Source of the DNA: Deinococcus psychrotolerans
Lineage (GTDB): Bacteria > Deinococcota > Deinococci > Deinococcales > Deinococcaceae
Length of the DNA: 64,000 nucleotides
Direction: 5' to 3'
Assembly: GCF_003860465.1 (NCBI RefSeq)
Contig: NZ_CP034186.1
Location: forward strand, 248,001 to 312,000
Shown: piece by piece, positions 24,939 through 34,313 of the stretch
How positions within the stretch are numbered: the first letter of the stretch is position 1
Layout of the letters: each line of letters opens with the position of its first letter
The notes under the pieces: generated by a model
What the model was told of the DNA's origin: nothing
Database searches by the model: none
Seen by the model: only the letters and a program-made list of their open reading frames with translations
Position numbers and translations under genes: made by a program

Positions 24939-25469
24939 TCATTTCAGGCGCAGGGGCAGGCCGCTGACCAACAGGTGCGCTTCATCGGCGGCGGCGGCGA
25001 AGTGCTGATTGGCCCAGCCCAGCAGATCGCGGTAGCGGCGGGCCAGTGCGTTGTCTGGGACGATGCCCAGCCCCACTTCGTTGCTGACCACGATCAGGGT
25101 GGCGCTGTTGTGTCTGAGCAAGTCGTCCACCCGCGCCAGCACCTCACCGTCTTCCCGCTCGGCCAGCATCAGATTGCTGACCCATAAGCTCAAGCAGTCC
25201 AGCAAAACGGTGGGCGTGTGCGCGGTTTGTAGGGCTGCCACCACGTCCAGCGGCTCCTCAAGGGTGATCCACTCGGCGGGGCGGTCGCTCTGGTGGCGCT
25301 CGATTCGCGCCCGCATTTCGCCATCAAAGGCCTGCGCGGTGGCGAGGTAGGTCACGGCGTGGCCGCTCAAACGTAGGGCCTGCCGCTCGGCGAAGCTGCT
25401 CTTGCCGCTTCTGGCTCCGCCCGTGATGTAGATGAGCTTGCCCGCCTTGGTCAAGTTAGAGTCTGTCAA
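24939..25469 (-). CDS. cobU: Adenosylcobinamide kinase / guanylyltransferase
   Basis: 176 residues. P-loop GGARSGKSSFAE near the N-terminus, then VTYLATAQAFDGEMRARI with the family His in the following ERHQ, and LLDCLSLWVSNL. It phosphorylates adenosylcobinamide and transfers GMP to it. The start is TTG 25469 (AAGGA 7 bases upstream), giving a 14-base overlap with the phosphatase gene. Product feeds CobS. Confidence 0.93.
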   Translation of the reverse strand: MTDSNLTKAGKLIYITGGARSGKSSFAERQALRLSGHAVTYLATAQAFDGEMRARIERHQSDRPAEWITLEEPLDVVAALQTAHTPTVLLDCLSLWVSNLMLAEREDGEVLARVDDLLRHNSATLIVVSNEVGLGIVPDNALARRYRDLLGWANQHFAAAADEAHLLVSGLPLRLK

Positions 25470-26025
25470 GGTTGAGTCCTTCCAGCCACCACGCGCCGCC
25501 TGCCCGCCTCAGGTGGGTCACGCGGGCGTGGTGAATGCGGGCCGCACTGAAGCCGAGTGTCAGGCGCAGGGCGGCCAAAATGAATCCGGCGTGGGTGAAA
25601 GCCAGGGTTGTTTCGCCGGGTAGGGCGTCGAGCCAGGTCTGCACCCGTGCGTGAAAGGCTCGCCCCGTTTCGCCCCCGGGCGGGCCACTTTCCGAAGTGG
25701 GGTCGCTCAGCGCGTCGATCCAGTGGCGCGGTTGAGTGCCGTAACGGGTTTCCAATTCGCTCCAAGTGTGTCCGGCCATCTCACCAAAGTCGGCTTCCAG
25801 CAAAGCGGGAGAGCGCTGAGGCTTATCTAGGCCTGCCAAAGTTGCTGTTTGCAAGCAGCGCCGCGCTGGACTGCTCCAGACCTGTGCGCTCTCAGGCAGA
25901 TGCAGAGCACGGGCCTGCCGTTCTCCCTCCGGCGTCAGGGCGGCGTCGTCCTGTCTGCCAGGATAACGGCCCTCGGCGTTGCGGGGCGTCTGGGCGTGGC
26001 GAATCAGGTACAAATCGAGCGTCAT
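25456..26025 (-). CDS. Histidine phosphatase, probable alpha-ribazole phosphatase
   Basis: 189 residues. Catalytic RHA motif in [19 protein letters not shown] and a second His in LAFTHAGFI. By position between cobS and cobU it is likely the alpha-ribazole-5'-phosphate (or cobalamin-5'-phosphate) phosphatase, called CobC in Salmonella. Generic phosphoglycerate-mutase-like proteins share the motifs, so the assignment rests on context. ATGA overlap with cobS. Confidence 0.85.
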   Translation of the reverse strand: MTLDLYLIRHAQTPRNAEGRYPGRQDDAALTPEGERQARALHLPESAQVWSSPARRCLQTATLAGLDKPQRSPALLEADFGEMAGHTWSELETRYGTQPRHWIDALSDPTSESGPPGGETGRAFHARVQTWLDALPGETTLAFTHAGFILAALRLTLGFSAARIHHARVTHLRRAGGAWWLEGLNLDRL

Positions 26026-26768
26026 TTCGGCCAGCCCGCCAGCGTGATGAGCACGGTCAGGGCGCTGAGTTCAGCCACCTCGATACACGCGCCGTACACG
26101 TCGCCGTTGATGCCGCCGCCCAGTCGCCGCGCTGCGAAGGCGGCCACCCCCAGTGCCGAGAGCAGCGCCGCCGCAAATCCTGCCCAAGCCTGCGAAAAAA
26201 ACAGCGCGGGCAAGGCCACCAAGCACGCCACCGGCCACCAGCCTTCCCGCGAGCGAGCGCCCAGCGACTCGGTTCTTGCCGCCGGGTAAAGGTTCATGGG
26301 AGCCAACACCGCCAGCCGCGCCGACACCGCCGCAATCAGCAGGGGCCAAGCGTTCGGCAGCGCCTGAAGCAGCGAAAAGCGGATCAGCAGGGCAATCACC
26401 CCCGTCGCCAGCCCGAAGGCCCCCACATGCACGTCGCCCAGAATCCTGAGCCGCTCGGCGGGCGACTTCATGACAAACAGGGCGTCGGCGGCGTCCACCA
26501 GCCCGTCAAAGTGCAGCATGCCGGTCAGGGCCAGCCAAGCCGCCACCGCCAGCGCCGCGCCGACTCCCGGTGGGAGGTGCAGCCACTGACAGGCCGCCCA
26601 CACCAGCGCCGCCCCGCCGCCCACCGCGTAGCCCGCCAGTGGGTAAAAACCGCTGGCCCGCGCAAATTCGCCTTCCCCCACCTCGCGCACGTGCGGCAGC
26701 GGCAAGGTGGTCAAAAAGGTCAGGGCCAGGTGAGCTGGGCGCAGCAGGCGGCCGAGGCCGCTCACCAC
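26022..26768 (-). CDS. cobS: Adenosylcobinamide-GDP ribazoletransferase (cobalamin synthase)
   Basis: About 248 residues, polytopic membrane enzyme joining adenosylcobinamide-GDP and alpha-ribazole. Family motifs: [12 protein letters not shown] at the N-terminus, [11 protein letters not shown] and [13 protein letters not shown] (acidic metal-binding). The open frame runs to 26855, but the extra codons cross the terminator hairpin at 26828-26850. GTG 26768 or 26765 just before [17 protein letters not shown] fits family length better. No obvious SD at either. First gene of the leftward cobalamin operon. Confidence 0.9.
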   Translation of the reverse strand: MVSGLGRLLRPAHLALTFLTTLPLPHVREVGEGEFARASGFYPLAGYAVGGGAALVWAACQWLHLPPGVGAALAVAAWLALTGMLHFDGLVDAADALFVMKSPAERLRILGDVHVGAFGLATGVIALLIRFSLLQALPNAWPLLIAAVSARLAVLAPMNLYPAARTESLGARSREGWWPVACLVALPALFFSQAWAGFAAALLSALGVAAFAARRLGGGINGDVYGACIEVAELSALTVLITLAGWPK

Positions 26769-26827
26769 GCGTACCGAATCAAATCTGTAAAAACCAAGCG
26801 TCAACCTCAACTCAGGCAACCGGAACC

Positions 26828-26850
26828 AAAAAAGCGCCCGGCGGGGGCGC
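26828..26850 (-). terminator. Attenuator terminator upstream of cobS
   Basis: On the minus strand GCGCCC-CCGCC-GGGCGC is followed by six T. It lies between a riboswitch-like leader and the likely cobS start, as expected for a transcription-terminating switch. Confidence 0.75.
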
Positions 26851-26894
26851 GTCAAAGTCGGAAAGTCGGGGATGCTGAGCCGGATAAAGGCCGC

Positions 26895-27045
26895 AAGCCG
26901 TTTCCCTGCTCCTGACGCGGAAGCAAGTTCAGCAGATCATCAATAAGCCCCGCAGTGAGCAACCGGACTGAAACCGTGGCGCGGCCGTGCTCGACAACCG
27001 TGCCGGACTGTGCTTGCCCCGTTTGCTGGGAGGCATTTACCGGAC
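26895..27045 (-). promoter_or_regulatory. Probable cobalamin riboswitch (divergent form) for the cobS operon
   Basis: Minus-strand leader with blocks resembling the cobalamin aptamer: AGTCCGGCACGG, GCACGGCCGCGCCACGG (cf. GGTCCCGCCACTG) and GCGTCAGGAGCAGGG (cf. GAGTCAGGAGACCTGCC). It precedes a terminator and then cobS-phosphatase-cobU-cobT. The match is looser than the plus-strand element at 27184, so this is an inference from partial motifs plus context. Confidence 0.5.
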
Positions 27046-27183
27046 TTCTCTCAAGCAGAGCGGGTCAGGTCAAGCGCTGATCCCAGCGGGAGTGTAGCAC
27101 TCGGGGCGGCGTTCCTCCTTTTTGCGCGGCGTCCGCTGACCGCTCTTCCCAGTTCCGCGCTGCCCAGTTCTGCTAAGCTGCCG

Positions 27184-27276
27184 GCACCTGAGGTTGGGGA
27201 AGTCCGGTGAAATTCCGGCGCTGTCGCGCAGCGGTAATCAGACGGAGTTCTGTAAGCCCGAATGCCTCTCAGGGAC
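27184..27276 (+). promoter_or_regulatory. Cobalamin riboswitch upstream of btuF
   Basis: Clear consensus core: GGGGAAGTCCGGTGAAATTC followed by CGGCGCTGTCGCGCAGCGGTAA, and AAGCCCGAATGCC at the 3' side. CCTGAG (27187-27192) can pair with CTCAGG (27268-27273) as the closing P1 helix. It should switch the btuF-cobO-cbiB operon off when adenosylcobalamin is abundant. Confidence 0.92.
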
Positions 27277-27369
27277 GCCCCACACCAAGCGCCGTAAGGC
27301 CGCGTGTGGGGCACCTCTCGCCGTCAGAGGGCCAAGTTGTGCGTGCTGCTGGAGATCACCTCCGGCACG

Positions 27370-27408
27370 GCTCCGCGCTGGCCCCAGCCAGATCGGGCTT
27401 TTTTTTGC
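27370..27408 (+). terminator. Attenuator terminator between riboswitch and btuF
   Basis: GC-rich hairpin (AGCC-AGATCG-GGCT, with an adjoining GCTGGCCCCAGC) followed by eight T at 27399-27406. It lies about 50 bases before the btuF start, so it is the likely expression platform of the upstream cobalamin riboswitch. Confidence 0.7.
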
Positions 27409-27456
27409 TGTGCTCCCGCTCTGGCTGCTCTCGCCCACGCACACCGGAGCTTACCC

Positions 27457-28323
27457 ATGCGTCACCCCGCCACTTTCGTTTTGTTTGCCCTGCTGTCCAG
27501 CGCCGCCGCCACCACCTACCCGCTGACCGTCACCGATGATCTGGGCCGCTCCGTGACCTTGAAAAGTAAGCCGCTCAGAATCGTGGCGATGCTGCCCTCG
27601 CACACCGAGACACTTTTTGCCATCGGAGCGGGCGATCAGCTGGTCGGCGCGGACAAGTACAGCACCTACCCCGACGCCGCCAACAAACTTCCCAAAGTCG
27701 GCAGCGGCTACCAGCCCAACATCGAAGCGATCTTGGCGCTCAAGCCCGATCTGGTGCTGGCCGACGAATCGGCAGGGTCGCGCCTGACCGAGAAGCTGGC
27801 GGCGGCGGGTCTGACCGTCTACGGCGGCACAGCCCAGACCTACAACGAAGTTTTCGAAAAAATCGCGGTGCTGGGCAAGCTGACCGACCACGAAACTGGA
27901 GCGGTCAAGCTGATCACCAAGATGCGCTCAGAACTCAATGCCCTCAGCGCCAGCGTCGTCAAGTTGCCCAAAGTCAGCACTTACTACGAGGTCGATCCTG
28001 CGCCGTATTCTGTCGGCCCCAATTCGTTTATCGGCGTGCTGATCGCCAAAGCCGGCGGCCAGACGATTATTCCTTCCACTTTGGGCGACTTTCCCAAAAT
28101 TGCCCCCGAACTCATCGTCAAAAGTAATCCGCAGGTGATGGTCGGCTTGACGCTGGATGAAGCCAAGAACCGGCCCGGCTGGAACACCCTGAGCGCCGTG
28201 AAAGCGGGCCGCGTCTTCAAGGTCACGCCGGAGCAAAACGACGCGCTGTCGCGTCCGGGGCCGCGCCTGCCCGACGCCCTGAGAACGTTGATCCAACTGA
28301 TTCATCCGGAGGCGCTGAAATGA
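27457..28323 (+). CDS. btuF: Cobalamin/corrinoid ABC transporter substrate-binding protein (BtuF-like)
   Basis: 288 residues with a signal peptide ([16 protein letters not shown]). Periplasmic-binding fold of the BtuF/FhuD type: [41 protein letters not shown] and [12 protein letters not shown]. It captures corrinoids for uptake. ATG 27457 is chosen for its GGAG 7 bases upstream and signal peptide; longer frames cross the terminator. Riboswitch-controlled. No BtuC/BtuD gene is in the window, so partners must be elsewhere. ATGA overlap with the next gene. Confidence 0.9.
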   Translation: MRHPATFVLFALLSSAAATTYPLTVTDDLGRSVTLKSKPLRIVAMLPSHTETLFAIGAGDQLVGADKYSTYPDAANKLPKVGSGYQPNIEAILALKPDLVLADESAGSRLTEKLAAAGLTVYGGTAQTYNEVFEKIAVLGKLTDHETGAVKLITKMRSELNALSASVVKLPKVSTYYEVDPAPYSVGPNSFIGVLIAKAGGQTIIPSTLGDFPKIAPELIVKSNPQVMVGLTLDEAKNRPGWNTLSAVKAGRVFKVTPEQNDALSRPGPRLPDALRTLIQLIHPEALK

Positions 28324-28940
28324 CTTCGGGCGACGAAGCGACCCGGCAGCGCCGTGAGGCCGCCATGCAGGAATTGCAGGAAGCCAACGACAGCCACACC
28401 AAGCAGGAAGGCATCAGCAAGGGTCGGCGGGGGCTGATCATCGTCAACACCGGCAACGGCAAGGGCAAAACCACCGCCGCGCTGGGCCTGATGATGCGGG
28501 CGCACGGGCGCGGCCTCAAGACACGGCTGTTTCAGTTTCTCAAGCACGAGAATGCCAAATTCGGCGAGCACCGTACCCTCGACGCGCTGGGCTTGCCGTA
28601 TGAAGGACTGGGCGACGGTTTTACCTGGCGTTCGCGCAACCTGGAGAACTCCGCCGAGATGGCCGCGCACGGCTGGGAACTGGCCAAGGCGGCCATCGAG
28701 GCGGGCGAATACGATTTGATCGTGCTCGACGAGTTTACCTATCCGCTCAAATACGGCTGGGTTAGTTGGCCGGAGGTGGAAGCCACCCTGAAAGCCCGCA
28801 GTCCGCTGATGCACGTGGTGATTACCGGGCGCGGCGCTCTGCCCGAACTGATCGAGCTGGCCGATACCGTCAGCGAGATTCAGCCGGTCAAGCACGCCTA
28901 CAGCGCCGGAATCGGAGCGCAGATCGGGGTGGAATACTGA
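28320..28940 (+). CDS. cobO: Cob(I)yrinic acid a,c-diamide adenosyltransferase
   Basis: 206 residues of the CobA/BtuR/CobO family: P-loop [32 protein letters not shown] and [15 protein letters not shown]. It transfers the adenosyl group from ATP to the corrin cobalt. A 40-residue charged N-terminal segment precedes the fold, as in other CobO proteins. Start overlaps the btuF stop (ATGA). Confidence 0.94.
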   Translation: MTSGDEATRQRREAAMQELQEANDSHTKQEGISKGRRGLIIVNTGNGKGKTTAALGLMMRAHGRGLKTRLFQFLKHENAKFGEHRTLDALGLPYEGLGDGFTWRSRNLENSAEMAAHGWELAKAAIEAGEYDLIVLDEFTYPLKYGWVSWPEVEATLKARSPLMHVVITGRGALPELIELADTVSEIQPVKHAYSAGIGAQIGVEY

Positions 28941-28948
28941 GGCGAGCC

Positions 28949-29815
28949 GTGCTGCTGGCTCTCGCGCTGGACGCCTGGGGTGAGCCGCCTGCCCGCCTTC
29001 ATCCGGTGGTCTGGATGGGAAATTACCTCAAGTGGGCGCGGCAGCAGTGGCGGGGTCAAACGCCTTTCCTCCAACTGGCGGAGGGCACGCTGACCTGGAC
29101 GCTGGGCGCGGTCATCAGCGCGGCGGCGGGGCAGCAAGCGCGGCGGTTGCCGTGGTGGGCGCAGGGCGTACTGCTCAAGCCCCTACTGGCCCGCCGAGCG
29201 CTCTTTGACGCCGTCAGAGAAGTCCATAGCGCTTTGGCCCATGACGACTTGCCTGAAGCGCGGCGCTTGCTTTCATGGCACTTGGTCAGCCGCGACACCG
29301 CCGAGCTGAGCGCCTGCGAAGTGGCGGGCGCGGCGATTGAAAGCTTGGCAGAGAACCTTTCTGACAGCCTAATTGCGCCGCTGCTGGCTTACCGGGTGGG
29401 GGGGCTACGACTGGCCGCCTTCTACCGCTACGCCAACACCGCCGACGCCATGTGGGGCTACCGCACGCCCGAGCTGGAATGGGCGGGCAAATCGGCGGCC
29501 CGAACCGACGACCTGCTCAACCTCGCGCCCAGCCGCCTGACGGCCCTGTGCGCCTTGGTGGTGGCTGGGCAGCCGAAAGCTTGGCGAGTCTGGTGGCGAG
29601 ATCGCTGCACCACCACCAGTCCCAACGCGGGCCATCCGATGAGCGCTTTTGCGGGGGCGCTGGGCATCAGATTAGACAAACGCGTCGTCTACACCCTCAA
29701 CCCGGCGGGCCGCTCACCCTGTGCCGCCGACTTGCCGAGGGCGCTGCAACTGGCGGAGCGCACTTTTGGTCTGGCGCTGTTGGTGCTGCTCGTCAAAGGG
29801 AAAAGTCGTGCCTGA
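28949..29815 (+). CDS. cbiB: Adenosylcobinamide-phosphate synthase (CbiB/CobD)
   Basis: 288 residues, membrane protein that attaches aminopropanol phosphate to adenosylcobyric acid. Family motifs: [20 protein letters not shown] at the N-terminus, [40 protein letters not shown] and [17 protein letters not shown] 28949 is used, 8 bases after the cobO stop. Upstream open codons are in the wrong context (inside cobO). Overlaps the next gene by 8 bases. Confidence 0.93.
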   Translation: MLLALALDAWGEPPARLHPVVWMGNYLKWARQQWRGQTPFLQLAEGTLTWTLGAVISAAAGQQARRLPWWAQGVLLKPLLARRALFDAVREVHSALAHDDLPEARRLLSWHLVSRDTAELSACEVAGAAIESLAENLSDSLIAPLLAYRVGGLRLAAFYRYANTADAMWGYRTPELEWAGKSAARTDDLLNLAPSRLTALCALVVAGQPKAWRVWWRDRCTTTSPNAGHPMSAFAGALGIRLDKRVVYTLNPAGRSPCAADLPRALQLAERTFGLALLVLLVKGKSRA

Positions 29816-30797
29816 GCTCCTTCCACGTGTCCCACACGGTGGCCCGGGCGCTGAGCCGTTCAGGGGCCTGGATTTCAGCGTCAATGCCAACCCGTATGGC
29901 CCTAATCCAGTTCTCTTGAAGGCGCTCCTCGACGCCGACCACACCCATTACCCCGACCCCACCTACTTTGAGACGAGACGCCAGCTGGCCGACTGGCACG
30001 GCGTCAATCCTGAAAACGTGGCGGTGTCGGTGGGCGCGTCCGATCTGCTGCACCGCCTTGCCCGCGCTTTTTTACCGGTTGGCGGCACGCTGCTGAGCCT
30101 TCACGCCCCGTTTGGTGAGCTGGCCCGCGCCGCTCAGCTGCAGGGCAACCGGATCGAGGTCATGACTGATGTGCCCACCGATTTACCTCCAAACGCAGCT
30201 TTGGTCTACGTCGGTTATCCGCACAATCCGACGGGGCAAGCGCCGACTCCCGACCAGCTCAGCCAGCTCTCCGAGCAGTGCGCGGCTTCCGGCGCTTTGT
30301 TGATCGTGGACGAAGCCTACGCCGCCTTCGCGGGATTGCCCGACCCGCCGAGGCATCCCCACCTGATCCGGTTGCTGTCGCCGGGCAAAGCGCACGGTTT
30401 GGTGGGAGCGCGGCCCGCCTACGCGCTGGCGGCGGCTCAGCTGATCCGCGCCCTCGATAATCTGGCTCCGGCTTGGCACGTTCCGGCGAGCACGGCGGCG
30501 GTGCTGGCGAGTTTGCCCGAAGCGCAGGCGTTTTTGGCTCAAACGTTGCCACAAGTTCGGCGTCACGCGGAGGATTTGGCCGAGCAGCTCGGCTTGTTTG
30601 GGGCAGTTCAGCACCTCGGCACACCTTACTTGCTGCTTAAAGTCGGAAATGCTCAGCAGGTCAGCGTCGTCTTACTCGCCTCCGGCATCAAAGTCCGGGA
30701 CTGTACCAGCTACGACCTGCCGCAGTGGATTCGGGTGTCGGCCCGCTTGCCGGGTGAGAATGCCGCGCTGATCGAGTCCATAGAGCATTTGTCGTAA
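29808..30797 (+). CDS. PLP-dependent aminotransferase, threonine-phosphate decarboxylase type
   Basis: 329 residues of the HisC-like class I/II fold: [15 protein letters not shown] at the N-terminus, [21 protein letters not shown] and [19 protein letters not shown] with the PLP Lys. In the cobalamin context it is most likely the enzyme making aminopropanol phosphate from threonine phosphate (CobD of Salmonella, CobC of Pseudomonas). Start GTG 29808 lies inside the end of cbiB. Histidinol-phosphate aminotransferase is the alternative, made less likely by the operon. Confidence 0.88.
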   Translation: MPELLPRVPHGGPGAEPFRGLDFSVNANPYGPNPVLLKALLDADHTHYPDPTYFETRRQLADWHGVNPENVAVSVGASDLLHRLARAFLPVGGTLLSLHAPFGELARAAQLQGNRIEVMTDVPTDLPPNAALVYVGYPHNPTGQAPTPDQLSQLSEQCAASGALLIVDEAYAAFAGLPDPPRHPHLIRLLSPGKAHGLVGARPAYALAAAQLIRALDNLAPAWHVPASTAAVLASLPEAQAFLAQTLPQVRRHAEDLAEQLGLFGAVQHLGTPYLLLKVGNAQQVSVVLLASGIKVRDCTSYDLPQWIRVSARLPGENAALIESIEHLS

Positions 30798-30817
30798 AAG
30801 TTTCAAAACTTTTACGA
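30792..30817. repeat. 12-bp palindrome overlapping the aminotransferase stop
   Basis: TCGTAAAAGTTT and AAACTTTTACGA pair perfectly around a 2-base centre (30792-30817). It starts within the last codons. The T-rich right arm could act as a weak terminator, or it may be a protein-binding site before cobQ. Confidence 0.5.
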
Positions 30818-30918
30818 CCGAGCGGAGCGAGCGAAATACGTGTTAGAGCAGATGGGAGTGGAATTGGTGGGGTGCTTTTCCACAACAATGGAACGGACAA
30901 ATGCTCTAAGGAGGCTGT

Positions 30919-32316
30919 ATGGGTAAGGCCATCATGATTCAGGGTTGCACCAGCAACGCCGGAAAAAGTTATCTGTGCGCCGCACTGTGCCGCATTTTGT
31001 CAAATGAAGGTGTGCGGGTGGCTCCTTTCAAAGCCCAAAACATGAGCAACAACGCGGGCGTGACCCCGGACGGCCTGGAAATGGGCCGCGCTCAACTGGT
31101 GCAGGCGCGGGCGGCGCGGGTCACGCCCGACGTGCGGATGAATCCGGTGCTGCTCAAACCTGAAGCCGACACCCGCTCGCAGGTGGTGCTGCTGGGCAAG
31201 GCCAATCCCGAACTCACCGCGCTGGGCTGGCGGGAGCGCAAACCGCACCTATGGCCGCACGTGCAGAGCGCCCTGCACAGTCTCATGGCCGAGTACGACG
31301 TGGTGGTGATCGAAGGCGCGGGCAGCCCCGCCGAGGTCAATCTGCGAAGCTCCGACATCGTAAACATGCGGGTGGCGCTGGAAGTCCGAGCGCGTGTTCT
31401 GCTGGCCTGCGATATAGACCGGGGCGGCGCGTTTGCTCACCTGCTCGGCACCTGGCATTGCCTGAGCGCCGATGAGCGGCAGTTGCTGGGAGGCTTTTTG
31501 CTCAACCGTTTTCGCGGCGACGCCCGCCTGCTCTCGCCCGCGCCCGAGTGGTTGGAGCAGCAGACTGGTGTCCCCACCCTCGGCGTCATCCCGATGCTGG
31601 ATATTCCGCTGCCGGAGGAAGACGGGGTGGTGTCACGAGAACCCTCAGGTTCGTCAGAAGGTTTTGTGGCGGTGGCCCGCTTGCCGCGCATTTCTAACTT
31701 AGATGAATTCGCGCCGCTGGGCGAGCTGCTGCGCTGGGTGACCTCGCCCGCCGAGCTAGAGGGAGCGCGGGCCGTTATCTTGCCCGGCAGCAAAAGTACC
31801 GCAGCTGATTTGGCGTGGCTGCGTTCCAGCGGTCTGGCCGCCGAAGTGGTGCGGCAAGCGCAGCGGGGCATGCCGGTGCTGGGCATCTGCGGCGGCCTGC
31901 AAATGCTGGGCGAGCGCCTGAGCGACCCGCACGGCGTAGACGGCCCGCCGGAAAGCTCAGGATTGGGGCTCCTCCACTTGGACACCGAATTTGCCCCTGC
32001 CAAAACCACCCGTCTAACCACATTCACCGACTCAGAAACGGGCCTCAAGCTGGAAGGCTACGAAATTCATCACGGCCACACCCGCGTGGGCGGCGCGGTG
32101 GACGAACTCGCTCCCGAGCTGCTGTGGCGCAGCGGCAATGTGCGCGGCACCTACCTTCATGGCCTGCTGGAAAATCCAGCGTACTTGGAGCGCTTCTTGG
32201 GTTGGGCCGGTTTACCGCTGCCGGAGAGCTTGGACACTCTGGACGCCCGCTTGGACGCCATTGCCGAGCGGGTCAAAGCCAGCTTGGACTGGGAGCGGGT
32301 GCGGGCCTTGTTGTGA
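30919..32316 (+). CDS. cobQ: Cobyric acid synthase
   Basis: 465 residues. N-terminal dethiobiotin-synthetase-like domain with MIQGCTSNAGKSYLCAALCR and FKAQNMSNNA, and a C-terminal glutaminase with the nucleophile Cys in LGICGGLQMLG and the His in EIHHGH. It amidates four carboxylates of adenosylcobyrinic diamide using glutamine and ATP. Preceded by AAGGAGG. It follows the aminotransferase by 121 bases containing a palindrome, so it may have its own promoter. Confidence 0.95.
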   Translation: MGKAIMIQGCTSNAGKSYLCAALCRILSNEGVRVAPFKAQNMSNNAGVTPDGLEMGRAQLVQARAARVTPDVRMNPVLLKPEADTRSQVVLLGKANPELTALGWRERKPHLWPHVQSALHSLMAEYDVVVIEGAGSPAEVNLRSSDIVNMRVALEVRARVLLACDIDRGGAFAHLLGTWHCLSADERQLLGGFLLNRFRGDARLLSPAPEWLEQQTGVPTLGVIPMLDIPLPEEDGVVSREPSGSSEGFVAVARLPRISNLDEFAPLGELLRWVTSPAELEGARAVILPGSKSTAADLAWLRSSGLAAEVVRQAQRGMPVLGICGGLQMLGERLSDPHGVDGPPESSGLGLLHLDTEFAPAKTTRLTTFTDSETGLKLEGYEIHHGHTRVGGAVDELAPELLWRSGNVRGTYLHGLLENPAYLERFLGWAGLPLPESLDTLDARLDAIAERVKASLDWERVRALL

Positions 32317-32343
32317 AGAGCCTCGGCTGCCGGGAAAGGCGTT

Positions 32344-32742
32344 CTAAAGGTCACCGTCGTTGCCGAGCTTTGGCCCGATGTCCGGCACCGGCTGGCCCGG
32401 CTTCCATTCCACGACCACACCGTCGTCGGGGTTATGCGGCGCTTTGATGAACACTGCCCGCCACGGCACCTTGCCCTCGTTGACGAGGTAATGCATCTCC
32501 ATCGGGTCGCAGCGGTGGTAATCGCCCGGCCCCAGTTCTACTCGCAGGCCATTCGTCCACATCACCGCGTTTCCTTCCAGGGTGTAAAACGATTCCTCGG
32601 TGCGCTCGTGGTAATGGTTGGGAAAATCTTGACCGGGCGGTAACACCACCACGCCGAAATCGGTGCGCGGGCCACGCGAAAGGTAGCCGGGGCCGTAGGT
32701 GTCGTAGCGTAGGGGCGTCTCGTCAATTTTGGCTTTGTGCAT
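32344..32742 (-). CDS. Small cupin-domain protein
   Basis: 132 residues forming one cupin barrel. Metal-binding motif 1 in FPNHYHERTEESFYTLEG (His, His, Glu), motif 2 around GDYHRCDPMEMHYL. ATG 32742 is chosen for AAAGGAG upstream. An in-frame extension to 32775 runs into the upstream gene. It follows lsrK by 11 bases in the same direction and is probably co-transcribed. Possible role in isomerising or binding a sugar-like ligand, unproven. Confidence 0.82.
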   Translation of the reverse strand: MHKAKIDETPLRYDTYGPGYLSRGPRTDFGVVVLPPGQDFPNHYHERTEESFYTLEGNAVMWTNGLRVELGPGDYHRCDPMEMHYLVNEGKVPWRAVFIKAPHNPDDGVVVEWKPGQPVPDIGPKLGNDGDL

Positions 32743-32753
32743 ATCGTTCTCCT

Positions 32754-34313
32754 TTAGAGTCCCGGAGCTTTCCACAGCGAAGTGGTAATGCCCTGATCCA
32801 CCAAACTCCGCTGGGCAGCGTAGGCAATTTGCCAGCGGCCGGTTAGCTCAGCGTACAGTGACCCGAGCGCCCGGTTTGGCTGGTAGGTGCGCTCCCAACT
32901 CACCAGCGCCTCGCCGCCCTCGACCAGCGAGGCGTAGACGCCCACGCCCGTTCCGGCGGCAATCGCCGTGCCCAGCGCTGTCGCTTCCTTGACCACCGGC
33001 ACCCGCACAGGCTTACCGCTCACGTCGGCCAGAATCTGGCACCACAATTCACCCTTGCTGCCGCCGCCCGCGAAGGTCAGTACCTCGCTGTCCACGCGGG
33101 TAAATTGCTGAATCAGCAGCAGGTTTTGCACGCTGACGATAGCGGCATGTTCCTCCAGCGCCCGGAACAGTGCGCCCCGGCTGGATTTGACAGGATCAAG
33201 CGAGAGATTGAGGAACGACGGAGCGGCGTGATACCAAGCGCTGTAGCGCATGACATCGCTGAAAATCGGGATGATGCCGTAAGCGCCGGGCGGCACCTGG
33301 CGGGCCTGCTCTTCCAGTGAGCTGTAGGCGTCGCGCCCGCCCAGCTGCTCCTGACGGCGCTCCTCGTCGCAGTACGTGTCGCGAAACCAGCGCATCGCCG
33401 CGCCCACAAAAAAGGAGATGGTTTCGGCCTGCCAGACCCCCGGCACCGCGTGGCAGTTGATGCGGATGTCCATTGCCGGATCGGTTTTGGGCTCAGCCAG
33501 ATTGACTTCCTGTTGCCAGAATGTGCCGCCCAGAATGGCCGTCTGACCGGGACGCACCACGCCCAGCCCCACGCAGCCGAGTTGCACGTCTCCCCCACCC
33601 ATCACGACGGGTGTGCCGGGCCGCAAACCAGACTCCTCGGCGGCGCGTGGAGTGACGACCGCAAAGGCGGTGCCGGATTCGAGAACGGGGGGAAACAGTT
33701 CGTTGGGCAAGCCCAGATCGTTTAGGCCTACCCTCGACCAGTCGCGGCGAAGCAAACTGAACATCCCACTGGTGCAGGCGTTGGATGGATCGCTGGCCAG
33801 CACGTCGCCCAGTCGGTAAAGCACCCAGTCGCTGAGCATGCTGACGCGGTGAATGCGCCCGAACACGTCCGGCTGGTGCTGCTTGATCCACAAAAGTCTC
33901 GGCACGGCGCTGAGCGCGAAAGTCTGGCCGCTTTCCTGATAAGTTTGCCGCTCGACTTGCGCGTGGTCGCGCTGAAGCAAGCGCACCTGCTCGGCGGCGC
34001 GGGCATCCACGTTGGCGCAGGCCCAGATCTCGCGGCCAGACTCGTCATACAGCACGATGGCCTCGCGCATACTGCTGGCGCTGACGGCCAGAATGCTCTC
34101 CGGCGCGGCCCCGGCCTGAGCCATCACCCGCTGGATGCACTGACAGATCACGCCCCAGTTGCGCTCCACGGCAAAGTCCATCACGCCGGGGGTGCCGTCA
34201 TTCTCGTGCGTCCATTCCTGAGCGGCCACCGCGACTTGCTGGCCTTGCGGCGTGAACAGCACCGCCCGGACGCTGCCGGTGCCTGCGTCAATGGCCAGCA
34301 GGAAGCCGCTCAC
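32754..34313 (-). CDS. lsrK: Autoinducer-2 kinase (LsrK), FGGY family
   Basis: 519 residues, very close to enterobacterial LsrK along its whole length: LAIDAGTGSVRAVLF, SASSMREAIVLYDESG, WACANVDARAAEQVR, GGGDVQLGCVGLGVVRPGQT, GGTFWQQEVNLAEP, MRYSAWYHAAPSFLNLSLDP, FAGGGSKGELWCQILADVSG and the identical tail TTSLWKAPGL. It phosphorylates imported AI-2 (DPD). Start GTG 34313 overlaps the stop of a small upstream frame (GTGA). No lsr transporter, lsrR, lsrF or lsrG is present, so it is an orphan kinase. Confidence 0.93.
   Translation of the reverse strand: MSGFLLAIDAGTGSVRAVLFTPQGQQVAVAAQEWTHENDGTPGVMDFAVERNWGVICQCIQRVMAQAGAAPESILAVSASSMREAIVLYDESGREIWACANVDARAAEQVRLLQRDHAQVERQTYQESGQTFALSAVPRLLWIKQHQPDVFGRIHRVSMLSDWVLYRLGDVLASDPSNACTSGMFSLLRRDWSRVGLNDLGLPNELFPPVLESGTAFAVVTPRAAEESGLRPGTPVVMGGGDVQLGCVGLGVVRPGQTAILGGTFWQQEVNLAEPKTDPAMDIRINCHAVPGVWQAETISFFVGAAMRWFRDTYCDEERRQEQLGGRDAYSSLEEQARQVPPGAYGIIPIFSDVMRYSAWYHAAPSFLNLSLDPVKSSRGALFRALEEHAAIVSVQNLLLIQQFTRVDSEVLTFAGGGSKGELWCQILADVSGKPVRVPVVKEATALGTAIAAGTGVGVYASLVEGGEALVSWERTYQPNRALGSLYAELTGRWQIAYAAQRSLVDQGITTSLWKAPGL

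Noticed and set aside
26769..26855. N-terminal extension of cobS
   Set aside because: It crosses a rho-independent terminator and lacks family similarity; the riboswitch-type leader occupies this place.
25608..26915. A 435-codon plus-strand frame across cobS and the phosphatase gene
   Set aside because: Antisense to well-supported cobalamin genes; composition is Arg/Pro/Gln-rich with no motif.
27304..27456. Upstream extension of btuF
   Set aside because: It overlaps the attenuator terminator and has no signal-peptide logic; ATG 27457 has an SD and a proper signal peptide.
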